DNA from: an uncultured Chitinophagaceae bacterium
GTDB lineage: Bacteria > Bacteroidota > Bacteroidia > Chitinophagales > Chitinophagaceae
Length of the DNA stretch: 64,000 bases
NCBI GenBank assembly: GCA_936908745.1
Contig: CAKZFX010000023.1
Coordinates: 1 to 64,000, forward strand
Direction of reading: 5' to 3'
In this document: positions 25,158-34,029 of the stretch, one piece after another
How the letters are laid out: each line of letters begins with the position of its first letter
How positions within the stretch are numbered: the stretch's first letter is position 1
The notes under the pieces: generated by a model
Seen by the model: only the letters and a program-made list of their open reading frames with translations
What the model was told of the DNA's origin: nothing
Databases searched by the model: none
Translations under genes and position numbers: made by a program

Positions 25158-26960
25158 ATGAATACAGGTCTTCCTTTTGATTTCTATACCCATCGTGTGC
25201 AGCAGCTTTCTGCTTCGCTTATTGAGCTGAAAAGAAAAAAACTGCGATTTGCCTGGCTCCGTTTTCTTTCTTTCCTGGCCGTTCCGGTGGCCGCATGGGC
25301 GTTATGGAGTTATAGTTTCTGGATCGTGGCGCCGGTTATTTTCGGGCTGCTGGCCCTTTTTGTTTTTGTGATCAAAAAAGATCTGCAAAACAAAGAAGCG
25401 ATCGCCAATACAGAGTTGCTTATCCAAATCAACAAAGACGAACAACAGTACCTGCAACACGATTTTTATTCCTTTGCCGATGGAAAGCACCTGCAACCTG
25501 AACATCATGCGTACGCCAACGATTTAGATCTTTTTGGCCGCAGTTCTTTATACCAATATATCAACCGTACCAGTTCGCAACAAGGCAACCAGTTGTTTGC
25601 AGACTGGTTATTAGAACCTGCATCGCCCGAAACCGTTTTGCAACGGCAAAAAGCGGTGAAGGAACTGGCTAATGAAAAAGAATGGCGGCAACAGTTACAG
25701 GCTTTTGGCATCGCTTCTCCCCTGCAATTGAAAACAGAAAAAAATATTTCGCAATGGCTCAAAGAGCCGAACCAGTTTTTACATAAAACCGGGTGGACGA
25801 TTGCACGTTTCCTGTTGCCCCTGGTCAGCTTTGTTATACTTGGCGCTTTCCTGGGTGGCTATATTCCTGATTCCGCTTTTTACAGCCTCCTGTTATTAAT
25901 GTTATGTATTAACCTGCTGATCTCAAAAAAAATATTAAAAGCATGGTTGCAATTGGGAAAGATCACCGAAGAATTAGATACTTTGTCCAACAGCCTGCGA
26001 TGGATTGAACAGAAAAATTTTGAAAGTGAATTACTGCAACAACTCAAACAAAAGAGTTCATTCAACGGCCAATTAAAAGCATCGCAATCCATCCAGCAAC
26101 TCAAAAAGATTTTAGACCGTTTTGATTATCGTCTCAATCCCGTGGTGTTTATTCCGCTGAGCGTTTTTCTTTCCTGGGATCTCCAGCAAATAATCGCATT
26201 GGAAAAATGGAAGGAGAAGAACCAGCAGGAATTGAAAAACTGGTTTGAAGCGCTGGCCGAATTTGAAAGCCTGTCTTCATTAGGCAATCTTCGATTCAAT
26301 CATCCCGGCTGGTGTATGCCGGAACTGGTAGCAGGCGATGCTGTTTTTGAAGGAACAGAGATCGGTCACCCGTTGTTACCACCCAACAAATGTGTAAACA
26401 ATTCCTTTGCTACGAATGGTGCGCCTGCTATCAATCTGATCACCGGCTCCAATATGGCGGGCAAGAGCACTTTCCTGCGAAGCGTCGGTGTTAATATCGT
26501 TTTAGCGATGATGGGCGCACCGGCCTGTGCTGAGAGTTTACGCCTTTCTCCATTGAAAGTGATCAGCAGCATGCGCATCAGCGATAACCTCGAAGAAAGC
26601 ACTTCCACTTTTTATGCAGAGTTAAAGAAGTTAAAAGAAGTAATTGATGCCGTGAACAGGAAAGAAAAAGTATTCCTGTTGCTCGACGAAATTTTAAGAG
26701 GCACTAATTCCGCCGATCGTCATGCCGGTTCTAAGGCGCTGATCAAACAACTGGTGCAACATAATGGCGCAGGAATCGTTGCTACGCACGATTTGGAATT
26801 AGCTAAGCTGGAACAGGAACATCCCGGCAGCATCCACAATTATCACTTTGATGTGCAGGTGACAGGCGAAGAGCTGTATTTTGATTATAAATTAAAAAGA
26901 GGCGTCTGCCAAAGCATGAACGCCTCTATATTAATGAAGAAAATCGGGATCGAATTGTAG
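25158..26960 (+). CDS. Membrane-anchored MutS-family ATPase
   Basis: 600 residues. Two hydrophobic regions (about 28-72 and 213-257) are followed by a coiled/clamp region and a C-terminal MutS_V ATPase. The Walker A is ITGSNMAGKSTFLRSVG (about 428-444), the signature ISDNLEESTSTFYAEL, Walker B VFLLLDEILRGTNS, and the H-loop VATHDLELAKLE. It lacks the mismatch-recognition and connector domains of MutS1 and the Smr domain of MutS2. The transmembrane segments are the odd point. Probably a Bacteroidota-specific MutS homologue of unknown role; not the mismatch-repair MutS itself. Confidence 0.85.
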   Translation: MNTGLPFDFYTHRVQQLSASLIELKRKKLRFAWLRFLSFLAVPVAAWALWSYSFWIVAPVIFGLLALFVFVIKKDLQNKEAIANTELLIQINKDEQQYLQHDFYSFADGKHLQPEHHAYANDLDLFGRSSLYQYINRTSSQQGNQLFADWLLEPASPETVLQRQKAVKELANEKEWRQQLQAFGIASPLQLKTEKNISQWLKEPNQFLHKTGWTIARFLLPLVSFVILGAFLGGYIPDSAFYSLLLLMLCINLLISKKILKAWLQLGKITEELDTLSNSLRWIEQKNFESELLQQLKQKSSFNGQLKASQSIQQLKKILDRFDYRLNPVVFIPLSVFLSWDLQQIIALEKWKEKNQQELKNWFEALAEFESLSSLGNLRFNHPGWCMPELVAGDAVFEGTEIGHPLLPPNKCVNNSFATNGAPAINLITGSNMAGKSTFLRSVGVNIVLAMMGAPACAESLRLSPLKVISSMRISDNLEESTSTFYAELKKLKEVIDAVNRKEKVFLLLDEILRGTNSADRHAGSKALIKQLVQHNGAGIVATHDLELAKLEQEHPGSIHNYHFDVQVTGEELYFDYKLKRGVCQSMNASILMKKIGIEL

Positions 26961-26983
26961 TGTGAACTATTTTTCACCGTAGA

Positions 26984-27003
26984 CCTGCCTGTCAGCAGAC
27001 AGG
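26984..27003. repeat. CCTGCC-type palindromic element, copy 1 (degenerate)
   Basis: Twenty bases CCTGCCTGTC AGCAGACAGG, an imperfect palindrome related to the copies at 34165 and 41190. It lies between the convergent MutS-like and rseP genes, inside a patch of GCGCAAAGACTTTG and CTCAGTG type repeats (26960-27070). Confidence 0.6.
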
Positions 27004-27073
27004 AGCGGAAAGGCGCAAAGACTTTGACTTTCTCAGTGGCTCTCTTTTTCTCAGTGATTCTCCGTGGCCTTTA

Positions 27074-28480
27074 TTAGCAGGTCGGAACCGGCGGCGCAGA
27101 TTTATTTCCCCAGCCAAACCAGTCGTTACCATTTGCGTACAGCATCAAACCAATCAGGATCACAAAGCCTACTAATTGTGCATATTCAAGGAATTTATCA
27201 CTTGGCTTTTTACCTGTTATCATTTCCCATAAGGTAAACATAACGTGACCGCCATCCAAACCCGGGATCGGCAACAGGTTCATAAATGCAAGTATAATAG
27301 AAAGAAAGGCAGTGATATTCCAAAAGTCTTCCCAACTCCAGGTGGTAGGAAAAACAGAACCAATTGATTTGAATCCGCCAACACCTTTATATGCACCCGT
27401 TTTTGGGTTTAAGATCAGCTTGAACTGATCAACATAGAATTTCAATTTTTCACCAGCTTTTTTTACACCCGCCGGAAAAGCTTCAAAGAAACCATATTTG
27501 GTATGCACCACATCATAATAACCAAGGCTATCGTATTGCTCACTCGACAAAATATTGATGCCCAAACGACCTTCACAGCTCACTTTATTGTTTAGCTGAA
27601 TTGTATCTCCCCCTCTGACTACATCCACTTTTACAGTCGTTCCTTTGTGACGTGCACCGATCGCATTTATTTCATCAATAAACTGAACCGGTTCATTATT
27701 AACTGCAATAATTTTATCGAATGCCTGTAAACCTGCCTGTTTACCAAAACTGGTGTCTTTAGGACCATATTCACCTGCAATGGCTGGTACTCTTGGCAAT
27801 ATTAAAGTTCTTTTTACATCTCTTCTTGAGATCAATTTATCAATAACATCAATCGGCAGGTTCAATGTGGTGTCTTTTCCATCCCGGTTGATCAATATTT
27901 TTCTTCCACCGATCAGCACTTTTACCTGTATGTCTTCAAAATATTTGATCTCGTTGTCATTCACCGCCAAAACCTTGTCGCCGCTTCTGAATCCAAGATT
28001 TGTCATCAATGAATCCGTTACCCATATACCATTTTTTACACTGCTATTGGGCACACGACTTTCACCCCACATCATCAATACAAACGCATAAATAATAAAG
28101 GCCACCAGTACGTTCATGATCACACCGCCGAGCATCACGATCAAACGCTGCCAGGCTGGTTTGCTGCGAAATTCCCAGGGCTGCGGTGGTTGTTTCAGTT
28201 GCTCTTTGTCCATGCTCTCGTCCATCATACCGGATATTTTTACATATCCGCCCAATGGTAACCAGCCGATACCATAAACGGTATCGCCTACTTTCTTTTT
28301 TACCAGTGCAAACCATGGATCAAAGAAGAGGAAGAATTTTTCCACCCGGCATTTAAACCAGCGGGCAGTGATATAGTGTCCAAATTCATGCAGCACAATA
28401 AGTATCGACAATGCCAGCAATAATTGCCCGGCCTGCACTCCTACCTGCGCCCAGTTGATGGCTAAAAAAGTCATTGTCAT
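27074..28480 (-). CDS. rseP: RIP metalloprotease, site-2 protease family
   Basis: 468 residues, inner membrane. The zinc motif LHEFGH is at 30-35 (His31, Glu32, His35). Two PDZ-like segments lie in the middle (GFRSGDKVLAVNDNEIKYF and AGLQAFDKIIAVNNEPVQF), and the second catalytic motif NLLPIPGLDGGHVMF is near 395-410, with C-terminal helices. It cleaves membrane-anchored anti-sigma or signal proteins. It is the third gene of the unit GH3-like, dxr, rseP, 42 bases after dxr; dxr-rseP adjacency is common in bacteria. Confidence 0.94.
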   Translation of the reverse strand: MTMTFLAINWAQVGVQAGQLLLALSILIVLHEFGHYITARWFKCRVEKFFLFFDPWFALVKKKVGDTVYGIGWLPLGGYVKISGMMDESMDKEQLKQPPQPWEFRSKPAWQRLIVMLGGVIMNVLVAFIIYAFVLMMWGESRVPNSSVKNGIWVTDSLMTNLGFRSGDKVLAVNDNEIKYFEDIQVKVLIGGRKILINRDGKDTTLNLPIDVIDKLISRRDVKRTLILPRVPAIAGEYGPKDTSFGKQAGLQAFDKIIAVNNEPVQFIDEINAIGARHKGTTVKVDVVRGGDTIQLNNKVSCEGRLGINILSSEQYDSLGYYDVVHTKYGFFEAFPAGVKKAGEKLKFYVDQFKLILNPKTGAYKGVGGFKSIGSVFPTTWSWEDFWNITAFLSIILAFMNLLPIPGLDGGHVMFTLWEMITGKKPSDKFLEYAQLVGFVILIGLMLYANGNDWFGWGNKSAPPVPTC

Positions 28481-28522
28481 TGCTAAAAAAGCTGAACCTG
28501 TAAACGGTTCAGGATGGGGGTA

Positions 28523-29689
28523 TTATAGTTTAATAATATCGGCAGCGAAGTTACGGGCCTCCCCGTCACTCTCAAAATATTCCTCCAGCGTCGGTTTTTC
28601 GATAAACGGCACTTTTTGCATCACCGTTTCGATGACGTCTGTCATGTCCAAAAAGTTGATCCGGTTGCGTAAAAAAGCATAAACCGCTATCTCGTTGGCC
28701 GCATTCATCACACAAGGCAGGTTACCGCCTTTTTTTAACGCTTCGATGGCTAATCCAAGATTGCGGAAGGTTTTAATATCCGGCTCTTCAAACGTAAGTG
28801 TGCTTATTTTCTTAAAATCATAGCGGGGAAAGTTGTTGGGAATACGTTTAGGAAACGCCATCGCATACTGGATCGGCAATTTCATATCCGGCAAACCCAT
28901 CTGCGCCTTGATACTTCCGTCTTCAAACTGCACCATGCTGTGAATAATGCTTTGCTGGTGGATCACCACCTGTATCTGTTCCGGCGACAGGTTGAATAAC
29001 CATTTCGCTTCGATCATCTCCAGCCCTTTATTCATCAATGTGGCAGAATCAATCGTAATTTTTGCACCCATGCTCCAGTTCGGATGTTGCAGCGCATGTT
29101 CTCTTTTTACATTGACAAGGTAATTAGGTTTACGGCCAATAAAAGGCCCGCCCGAAGCTGTCAATATTACTTTATCAATCTTATTACGCGTTTCACCAAC
29201 GAGGCATTGAAAAATGGCCGAGTGTTCAGAATCCACAGGGATAATGGGAACACGTTTGTCAACGGCCCTTTGCATTACAATATCACCGGCCACCACCAAT
29301 GTTTCTTTATTGGCCAACCCGATCATTTTACCGTTATCAATCGCATTCAATGTTGGCTTTAATCCTGCATAACCAACGATCGCCGCCAGCATCATATCAT
29401 AACAATCCATCGCTGCCACTTCTTCCAATGCTTTTTCACCGGCAAATACTTTTACATCTGTATTGCTCAATGCCTGCTTAACGGCGGCATATTTTTTCTC
29501 ATCGCCTATTACAACAATATTGGGATTGAATTTCAATGCCTGCTGGACCAGCAATTCATCATTATGATGCGCTGTCAATACTTCGGCTGAAAACTTATCG
29601 GGATTGGCAGCTATGACGTCCAGCGCCTGCGTGCCGATAGAACCTGTGGAACCGAATATGGCAATCCGTTTTTTAAGAGTTTCACTCAT
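28523..29689 (-). CDS. dxr: 1-deoxy-D-xylulose-5-phosphate reductoisomerase
   Basis: MEP isoprenoid pathway: DXP to MEP with NADPH. 388 residues. The NADPH site is IAIFGSTGSIGTQALDVI (9-26); active-site segments are PVDSEHSAIFQCL, TASGGPFIG, and MNKGLEMIEAKWLF with the metal and substrate residues. Ends with the usual helical domain (MNAANEIAVYAFL). Cytoplasmic. Same direction as and between the GH3-like gene (24 bases upstream) and rseP. Confidence 0.97.
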   Translation of the reverse strand: MSETLKKRIAIFGSTGSIGTQALDVIAANPDKFSAEVLTAHHNDELLVQQALKFNPNIVVIGDEKKYAAVKQALSNTDVKVFAGEKALEEVAAMDCYDMMLAAIVGYAGLKPTLNAIDNGKMIGLANKETLVVAGDIVMQRAVDKRVPIIPVDSEHSAIFQCLVGETRNKIDKVILTASGGPFIGRKPNYLVNVKREHALQHPNWSMGAKITIDSATLMNKGLEMIEAKWLFNLSPEQIQVVIHQQSIIHSMVQFEDGSIKAQMGLPDMKLPIQYAMAFPKRIPNNFPRYDFKKISTLTFEEPDIKTFRNLGLAIEALKKGGNLPCVMNAANEIAVYAFLRNRINFLDMTDVIETVMQKVPFIEKPTLEEYFESDGEARNFAADIIKL

Positions 29690-29713
29690 GGATATTGCTA
29701 TTAATCGTCAGTA

Positions 29714-31222
29714 TTAATTAGTAATTTCCTGTTCGCTGAATTTTGTTAACTCATCTGCAATCTTCCTGTCATTGCTCAACCGTGGCACTTTATTCTGACC
29801 GCCGAGTTTGCCAATGGATTTCATGTAATCAATAAAACCATTTTTGCGTACGGCTGTCAGTTTTAATGGCGTCAATATATTACCACTGATCAAATCATCA
29901 TAATATACATTTTTTTGCCGTAAGTGCATATCCAGTTTCCCCGCAAAGGCATCCATATCGGCCGGTTCGTTTTCAAATTCCACAAACCATTCGTGGTAGG
30001 ATTTGCCTTCATTGCTGCTGACAAATGGCGCTACGGTAAATTCCGTGATCCTTGCGCCCGATTCAGCCGCTGCCAGCAACATGCTTTGCTCCACTTCTTC
30101 ACCAATCACATGTTCCCCAAACGCAGAAATAAAATGTTTAGTGCGACCGGTCACCACGAGACGGTAAGGATTCGTGGAAACAAACTTTACCGTGTCGCCC
30201 AGGTTATACCCCCACAACCCTGCATTGCTGTTGATCAGCATCGCATAGTTTTCGCCCACTTTTACATCGCGGAGCGAAAGTCGTGTCGGGTTTTCATTAA
30301 AAATTTCGCCAGCCGGTACAAATTCAAAGAAAATCCCGCTGTTGGTATTTAATAATAACCCTTGTTCTTTTTGAGAGTCCTGGAAGGCAAAAAAGCCTTC
30401 GCTGGCCGGGAACAGTTCGATTGTGTCCACTTTGCGGCCGATACTTTCAAATAATTTGGCCTTGTAAGGCTCAAAATTCACCCCGCCCTGCACCATCACG
30501 CTGAAATGCGGGAACAGTTCACCTATTTTTTTGCCGCTTCTTTTCTCCAATTCGTCAAAATACATCTGCATCCACGGTGGAATACCGCTGATCAGCGTCA
30601 TGTCCTTATTTATAGTCTCGTCAACGATCTTGTTGAGCTTGGTTTCCCAATCCTCGATACAATTTGTTTCGTAAGAAGGCAATTGATTGGTACGCAGGTA
30701 TTTAGGAACGTGGTGATTTACAATCCCGCTCAAACGGCCTGTGGGTACGCCGCCGACCCTTTCCAGCACCGGCGAACCGGATAAAAAGATCATTTTTCCG
30801 TTGGCAAACAATGAGTTACCCGTTTCTGCCATATAGCAAAGCAGGGCGTTCCGGGCCGTATTAATATGGTTAGGGATAGAATCTTTGGTGATCGGGATGT
30901 ACTTGGTACCGCTGGTGGTACCGGAGGTTTTGGCAAAATAGATCGGCATGCCTTTCCAGAGCACATTGTGCTTACCTTCCTTAATCTTTTCGATCCAGGG
31001 TTTCATTTGCTCATAGTCCTGCACCTTCACCGCCTGCTTAAATTCCTCGTAATTAGTCACCTTATCCAGCCCCACAGCCTTGCCGTATTCGGTCCTGCGC
31101 CCGGTTTTGATGAGTTGTTTCAGGATATTTTCCTGGTCGGCCACGGCGGTAGCCATCCCTTTTTTGATACTTTTGTATATGTAGGCGGCAAACGGCCGGG
31201 CTAAGAAAGACTTGATTTTCAT
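29714..31222 (-). CDS. GH3-family acyl-adenylate-forming protein
   Basis: 502 residues from MKIKSFLARPFA (the frame is open to 31330, but the extra 36 residues are not family-like and run into the rplU promoter region). GH3 landmarks are the phosphate loop FAKTSGTTSGTKYIPIT, the ATP-site stretch ELFPASEGFFAFQD, and the hinge YRLVVTGRTKHFISAFGEH. Plant GH3 enzymes adenylate acyl acids and conjugate them to amino acids; the bacterial role is unknown. First gene of the dxr-rseP unit, divergent from rplU. Confidence 0.88.
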   Translation of the reverse strand: MKIKSFLARPFAAYIYKSIKKGMATAVADQENILKQLIKTGRRTEYGKAVGLDKVTNYEEFKQAVKVQDYEQMKPWIEKIKEGKHNVLWKGMPIYFAKTSGTTSGTKYIPITKDSIPNHINTARNALLCYMAETGNSLFANGKMIFLSGSPVLERVGGVPTGRLSGIVNHHVPKYLRTNQLPSYETNCIEDWETKLNKIVDETINKDMTLISGIPPWMQMYFDELEKRSGKKIGELFPHFSVMVQGGVNFEPYKAKLFESIGRKVDTIELFPASEGFFAFQDSQKEQGLLLNTNSGIFFEFVPAGEIFNENPTRLSLRDVKVGENYAMLINSNAGLWGYNLGDTVKFVSTNPYRLVVTGRTKHFISAFGEHVIGEEVEQSMLLAAAESGARITEFTVAPFVSSNEGKSYHEWFVEFENEPADMDAFAGKLDMHLRQKNVYYDDLISGNILTPLKLTAVRKNGFIDYMKSIGKLGGQNKVPRLSNDRKIADELTKFSEQEITN

Positions 31223-31317
31223 ACCTTCTGCAATGACTATTCGAAAATGACTATCAAAGATACAGGAAGCCCCCGCAAAAGCAGCCTGTTTTATCTGCAT
31301 AAAACTTTGATTTTCCG

Positions 31318-31348
31318 TTTGCCGGTACAAAATTTCCCCTTACCTTTG
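31318..31348 (+). promoter_or_regulatory. Promoter of rplU-rpmA
   Basis: TTTG at 31318-31321, 19 bases, then TACCTTTG at 31341-31348: an exact match to the Bacteroidota primary-sigma layout TTTG-N19-TAnnTTTG. The rplU ATG is 34 bases further on. The -7 region and the next 13 bases are identical to those before the yceD-like gene (49687-49710). Confidence 0.85.
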
Positions 31349-31382
31349 CCTCCCGAAATTTATCGGGACAAATTTTAATAGT

Positions 31383-31682
31383 ATGATAGCCGTAGTAAAA
31401 GTTGCCGGACAACAATTCAAAGTAGAAAAAGACCAGACTTTGTATGTTCCTCACCTGACAGGAAATGCCGGAGATAAAGTTGAACTGGAAGTTCTGTTGG
31501 CTGACGCTGATGGCAAAATTTCTGTAGGTTCAGATATCAAAGCCAAAGTAAGTGCTGAAATCGTGGATCACGTTAAAGGTGATACTGTGATTGCTTACAA
31601 ACAAAAAAGAAGAAAAGGCTTTCACAAAAAGAAAGGCCATCGTACTGCTTATACGCAGATTAAAGTAACAAGCATCGCTTAA
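31383..31682 (+). CDS. rplU: 50S ribosomal protein L21
   Basis: 99 residues: MIAVVKVAGQQFKVEKDQ start motif, a middle DGKISVGSDI region and the basic KRRKGFHKKKGHR loop near the C-terminus, all characteristic of bL21. Upstream of rpmA as in most bacteria; 88-base spacer with a palindrome. Confidence 0.97.
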   Translation: MIAVVKVAGQQFKVEKDQTLYVPHLTGNAGDKVELEVLLADADGKISVGSDIKAKVSAEIVDHVKGDTVIAYKQKRRKGFHKKKGHRTAYTQIKVTSIA

Positions 31683-31698
31683 TAAATTCCAAAATCTT

Positions 31699-31750
31699 AA
31701 ATTCCAAATCGCATCTGTTCTGACTATCGCAAGTGTGGAATTTGGAATTT
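31699..31750. repeat. 52-nt palindromic element between rplU and rpmA
   Basis: Perfect 11-bp arms 31699-31709 and 31740-31750 (AAATTCCAAAT/ATTTGGAATTT) around a 30-nt loop. A relative lies between rpmF and plsX (50531-50580), sharing GCAT and GTGT landmarks inside the loop. Confidence 0.65.
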
Positions 31751-31770
31751 GTACTTAAAAATTTAAAACT

Positions 31771-32031
31771 ATGGCACATAAGAAAGGTGAAGGTAGTGTG
31801 AAGAACGGCCGTGACTCTCAAAGCAAACGCCTGGGTGTAAAAATCTACGGTGGTCAGCCTGCAATCGCTGGTAACATCATCGTTCGTCAACGTGGTACTG
31901 TTTACCATCCTGGTAAAAACGTTGGTGTAGGCAGAGATTTTACTTTGTTTGCATTGAATGACGGTGTTGTTGAATTCCGTAAAGGAAAAAGCAACAGGAC
32001 TTTTGTTTCAGTAAATATTGCTGAAGCTTAA
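31771..32031 (+). CDS. rpmA: 50S ribosomal protein L27
   Basis: 86 residues beginning MAHKKGEGSVKNGRDSQSKRLGVK, then IVRQRGTVYHPGKNVGVGRDFTLFAL, typical bL27. No N-terminal cleavable extension as found in Firmicutes L27. Cotranscribed with rplU. Confidence 0.97.
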   Translation: MAHKKGEGSVKNGRDSQSKRLGVKIYGGQPAIAGNIIVRQRGTVYHPGKNVGVGRDFTLFALNDGVVEFRKGKSNRTFVSVNIAEA

Positions 32032-32146
32032 TTATGCTATTTTCTGCTGTTAGCAATTTTGTGGAAAAAAAATTTGGGTAGTATAAAATAATTATTATTT
32101 TTACTAACGATAACCCATTTTTTACTAAACATTAAATTCTAACAAA

Positions 32147-32278
32147 ATGGCAACTAAGAAAAAAGCAGCTAAAAAAGCAGCTCCAAAGAAAGCAGCTAAA
32201 AAAGCAGCTCCTAAGAAAGCAGCTAAAAAAGCGGCTCCTAAAAAAGCAGCTAAGAAAAAAGCAGCTAAGAAAAAATAA
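32147..32278 (+). CDS. Lys/Ala-rich histone-H1-like peptide (43 aa)
   Basis: ATG at 32147 to TAA at 32276 encodes MATKKK followed by three repeats of a 9-residue unit AAKKAAPKK and a terminal AAKKKAAKKK. It contains only Ala, Lys, Pro plus one Met and one Thr. This composition matches the C-terminal tail of histone H1 and the bacterial Hc1/AlgP-like DNA-compacting proteins, so nucleoid binding is a reasonable inference. It has its own AT-rich leader and a strong terminator immediately after, so it is probably an independent, well-expressed gene. Too short and repetitive for ordinary gene finders. Confidence 0.85.
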   Translation: MATKKKAAKKAAPKKAAKKAAPKKAAKKAAPKKAAKKKAAKKK

Positions 32279-32304
32279 GTTTAAGATTTTCTTGAACGTT
32301 ATAG

Positions 32305-32336
32305 AAAGTCCCTCTTTACCGAGGGACTTTTTTTTA
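32305..32336 (+). terminator. Rho-independent terminator
   Basis: Perfect 10-bp stem (32305-32314 with 32321-32330, AAAGTCCCTC/GAGGGACTTT), 6-nt loop, followed by a run of T to 32335. 26 bases after the Lys/Ala peptide stop. Confidence 0.92.
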
Positions 32337-32355
32337 TTCCTCCTAAATTGCAGCC

Positions 32356-34029
32356 ATGGATAATGCAGCCATCGCCGATAGCTTCTCCCTCCTCTCCAAA
32401 CTGATGGACATTCACGGAGAAAATTCCTTTAAGACCAAAACCTACTCGATCGCCGCTTATAATATTGAGAAAATGCCCGTTTCACTGGCCGACACGCCAC
32501 GGGAAAAATTATTCAGCATTAAAGGCATTGGTGACAGCGTTGGCAAAAAAGTAGCCGAGATGCTGGACACCGGCACACTGCAGGTGCTGTCCGATTATAT
32601 CAACAACACGCCCCCGGGTGTGATCGAAATGCTCAACATCAAAGGCATTGGCCCGAAGAAGATCCACACCATCTGGAAAGAAATGGAGATTGAATCCATT
32701 GGTGAATTATTATACGCCTGCAATGAAAACAGGCTGACCTTATACAAAGGTTTTGGCGCCAAGACACAGCAGAACGTTATCGAGGCGATTGAATTTTATT
32801 TGCAAAACCAGGGACATTTTTTGTTTGCCCAATTGGAAACAGTGTTCCCGCAGGTGGACGGTTACCTGAAAAAAATATTCTCACCCGACAAAGTAAGAAG
32901 CACCGGCGCCTACCGTCGTCATGATCTTACGATTGAAGAACTGGAATTTATAGTGCTTGAACCACTGTCCGTCATCAAACCAAAGTTTGAAACGGCACAA
33001 CCACCGGAACTGCTGGAAGAAAATGAAATTTCCATTTTATATAAACTGAAGAATGGATTGAAACTCCGTTTGTACCATGGTGGCAGCAATCGTGCGACCG
33101 CTTTATTTGACACAACGGGAAGTATTGTATTTAAAGATGCGTTTGCCGCAAAGTTTCCGCCACTGGAGTATACAGGCTATGAAACAGAAAACGACGAGAT
33201 CATTTTTGAAAAAGCCGGCATTGCATTTATCCCGCCTTATTTACGTGAAACAGCGGGTATCATTGAACTCGCTGCTGCCAATAAAATGCCGGTGGTTATT
33301 GAACCGGGCGATGTAAAAGGATTGATCCACTCGCATAGTAACTGGAGTGACGGCAGCAATACGATTGAAGAAATGGCGCAGGAACTGATCAGGCGGGGTT
33401 ATGAATACCTTGTTATCTCCGATCACTCCAAAGCGGCCGCATACGCCAATGGATTGACCGAAGAAAGAATAAGAGAGCAACATCGTTATGTGGACGAGCT
33501 GAATACTAAACTGGCGCCCTTTAAAATCTTTAAAAGCATTGAGTGCGATATCCTGAACGATGGCAGCCTTGATTATACTGACGATGTGCTGGCGACTTTT
33601 GATTTAGTGATTGCGTCTGTCCACAGCAATTTGAAGATGAACCAGGACAAAGCGATGATGCGTTTGCTGAAAGCGATTGAAAATCCCTACACAACGATTT
33701 TAGGCCACATGACGGGCCGTTTATTATTAAGCCGCAATGGCTACCCGCTGGACCATCATGCTATTATTGACGCCTGTGCGGCCAATAAAGTGGTGATAGA
33801 ACTCAATGCACACCCACGTCGCCTTGACATCGACTGGAAATGGATAGATTATGCCTTGCAAAAGAATGTATTGATCTCTGTGAATCCGGATGCGCACGCA
33901 TTGGATGGTTTTGATGATGTGAAGTATGGTGTATTAGCTGCCCAAAAAGCGGGATTGACAAAAGAACAGAACCTCAGCAGCTATTCCTTAAGCGATTTTG
34001 AGGCGTTTCTCGCAAATAGAAAAGCTTAA
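32356..34029 (+). CDS. PolX-like protein with degenerate polymerase site and intact PHP domain
   Basis: 557 residues in PolX order: N-terminal 8-kDa-like and HhH regions (IKGIGDSVGKKVAEML, IKGIGPKKIHTIW), a pol-beta palm, then a C-terminal PHP phosphoesterase (about 320-557). The palm landmark GAYRR (184-188) is present, but the DxD pair is ELE (Glu195 and Glu197), and the third aspartate is Lys236 in NGLKLRLY. All three catalytic Asp are thus replaced. The PHP metal ligands look complete: HSHSNWSDG, ISDHS, ECDIL, ASVHS, GHMTGR, NPDAH. This predicts a 3'-5' exonuclease or AP-processing enzyme without polymerase activity, like the non-canonical PolX group described in other bacteria. Confidence 0.88.
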   Translation: MDNAAIADSFSLLSKLMDIHGENSFKTKTYSIAAYNIEKMPVSLADTPREKLFSIKGIGDSVGKKVAEMLDTGTLQVLSDYINNTPPGVIEMLNIKGIGPKKIHTIWKEMEIESIGELLYACNENRLTLYKGFGAKTQQNVIEAIEFYLQNQGHFLFAQLETVFPQVDGYLKKIFSPDKVRSTGAYRRHDLTIEELEFIVLEPLSVIKPKFETAQPPELLEENEISILYKLKNGLKLRLYHGGSNRATALFDTTGSIVFKDAFAAKFPPLEYTGYETENDEIIFEKAGIAFIPPYLRETAGIIELAAANKMPVVIEPGDVKGLIHSHSNWSDGSNTIEEMAQELIRRGYEYLVISDHSKAAAYANGLTEERIREQHRYVDELNTKLAPFKIFKSIECDILNDGSLDYTDDVLATFDLVIASVHSNLKMNQDKAMMRLLKAIENPYTTILGHMTGRLLLSRNGYPLDHHAIIDACAANKVVIELNAHPRRLDIDWKWIDYALQKNVLISVNPDAHALDGFDDVKYGVLAAQKAGLTKEQNLSSYSLSDFEAFLANRKA

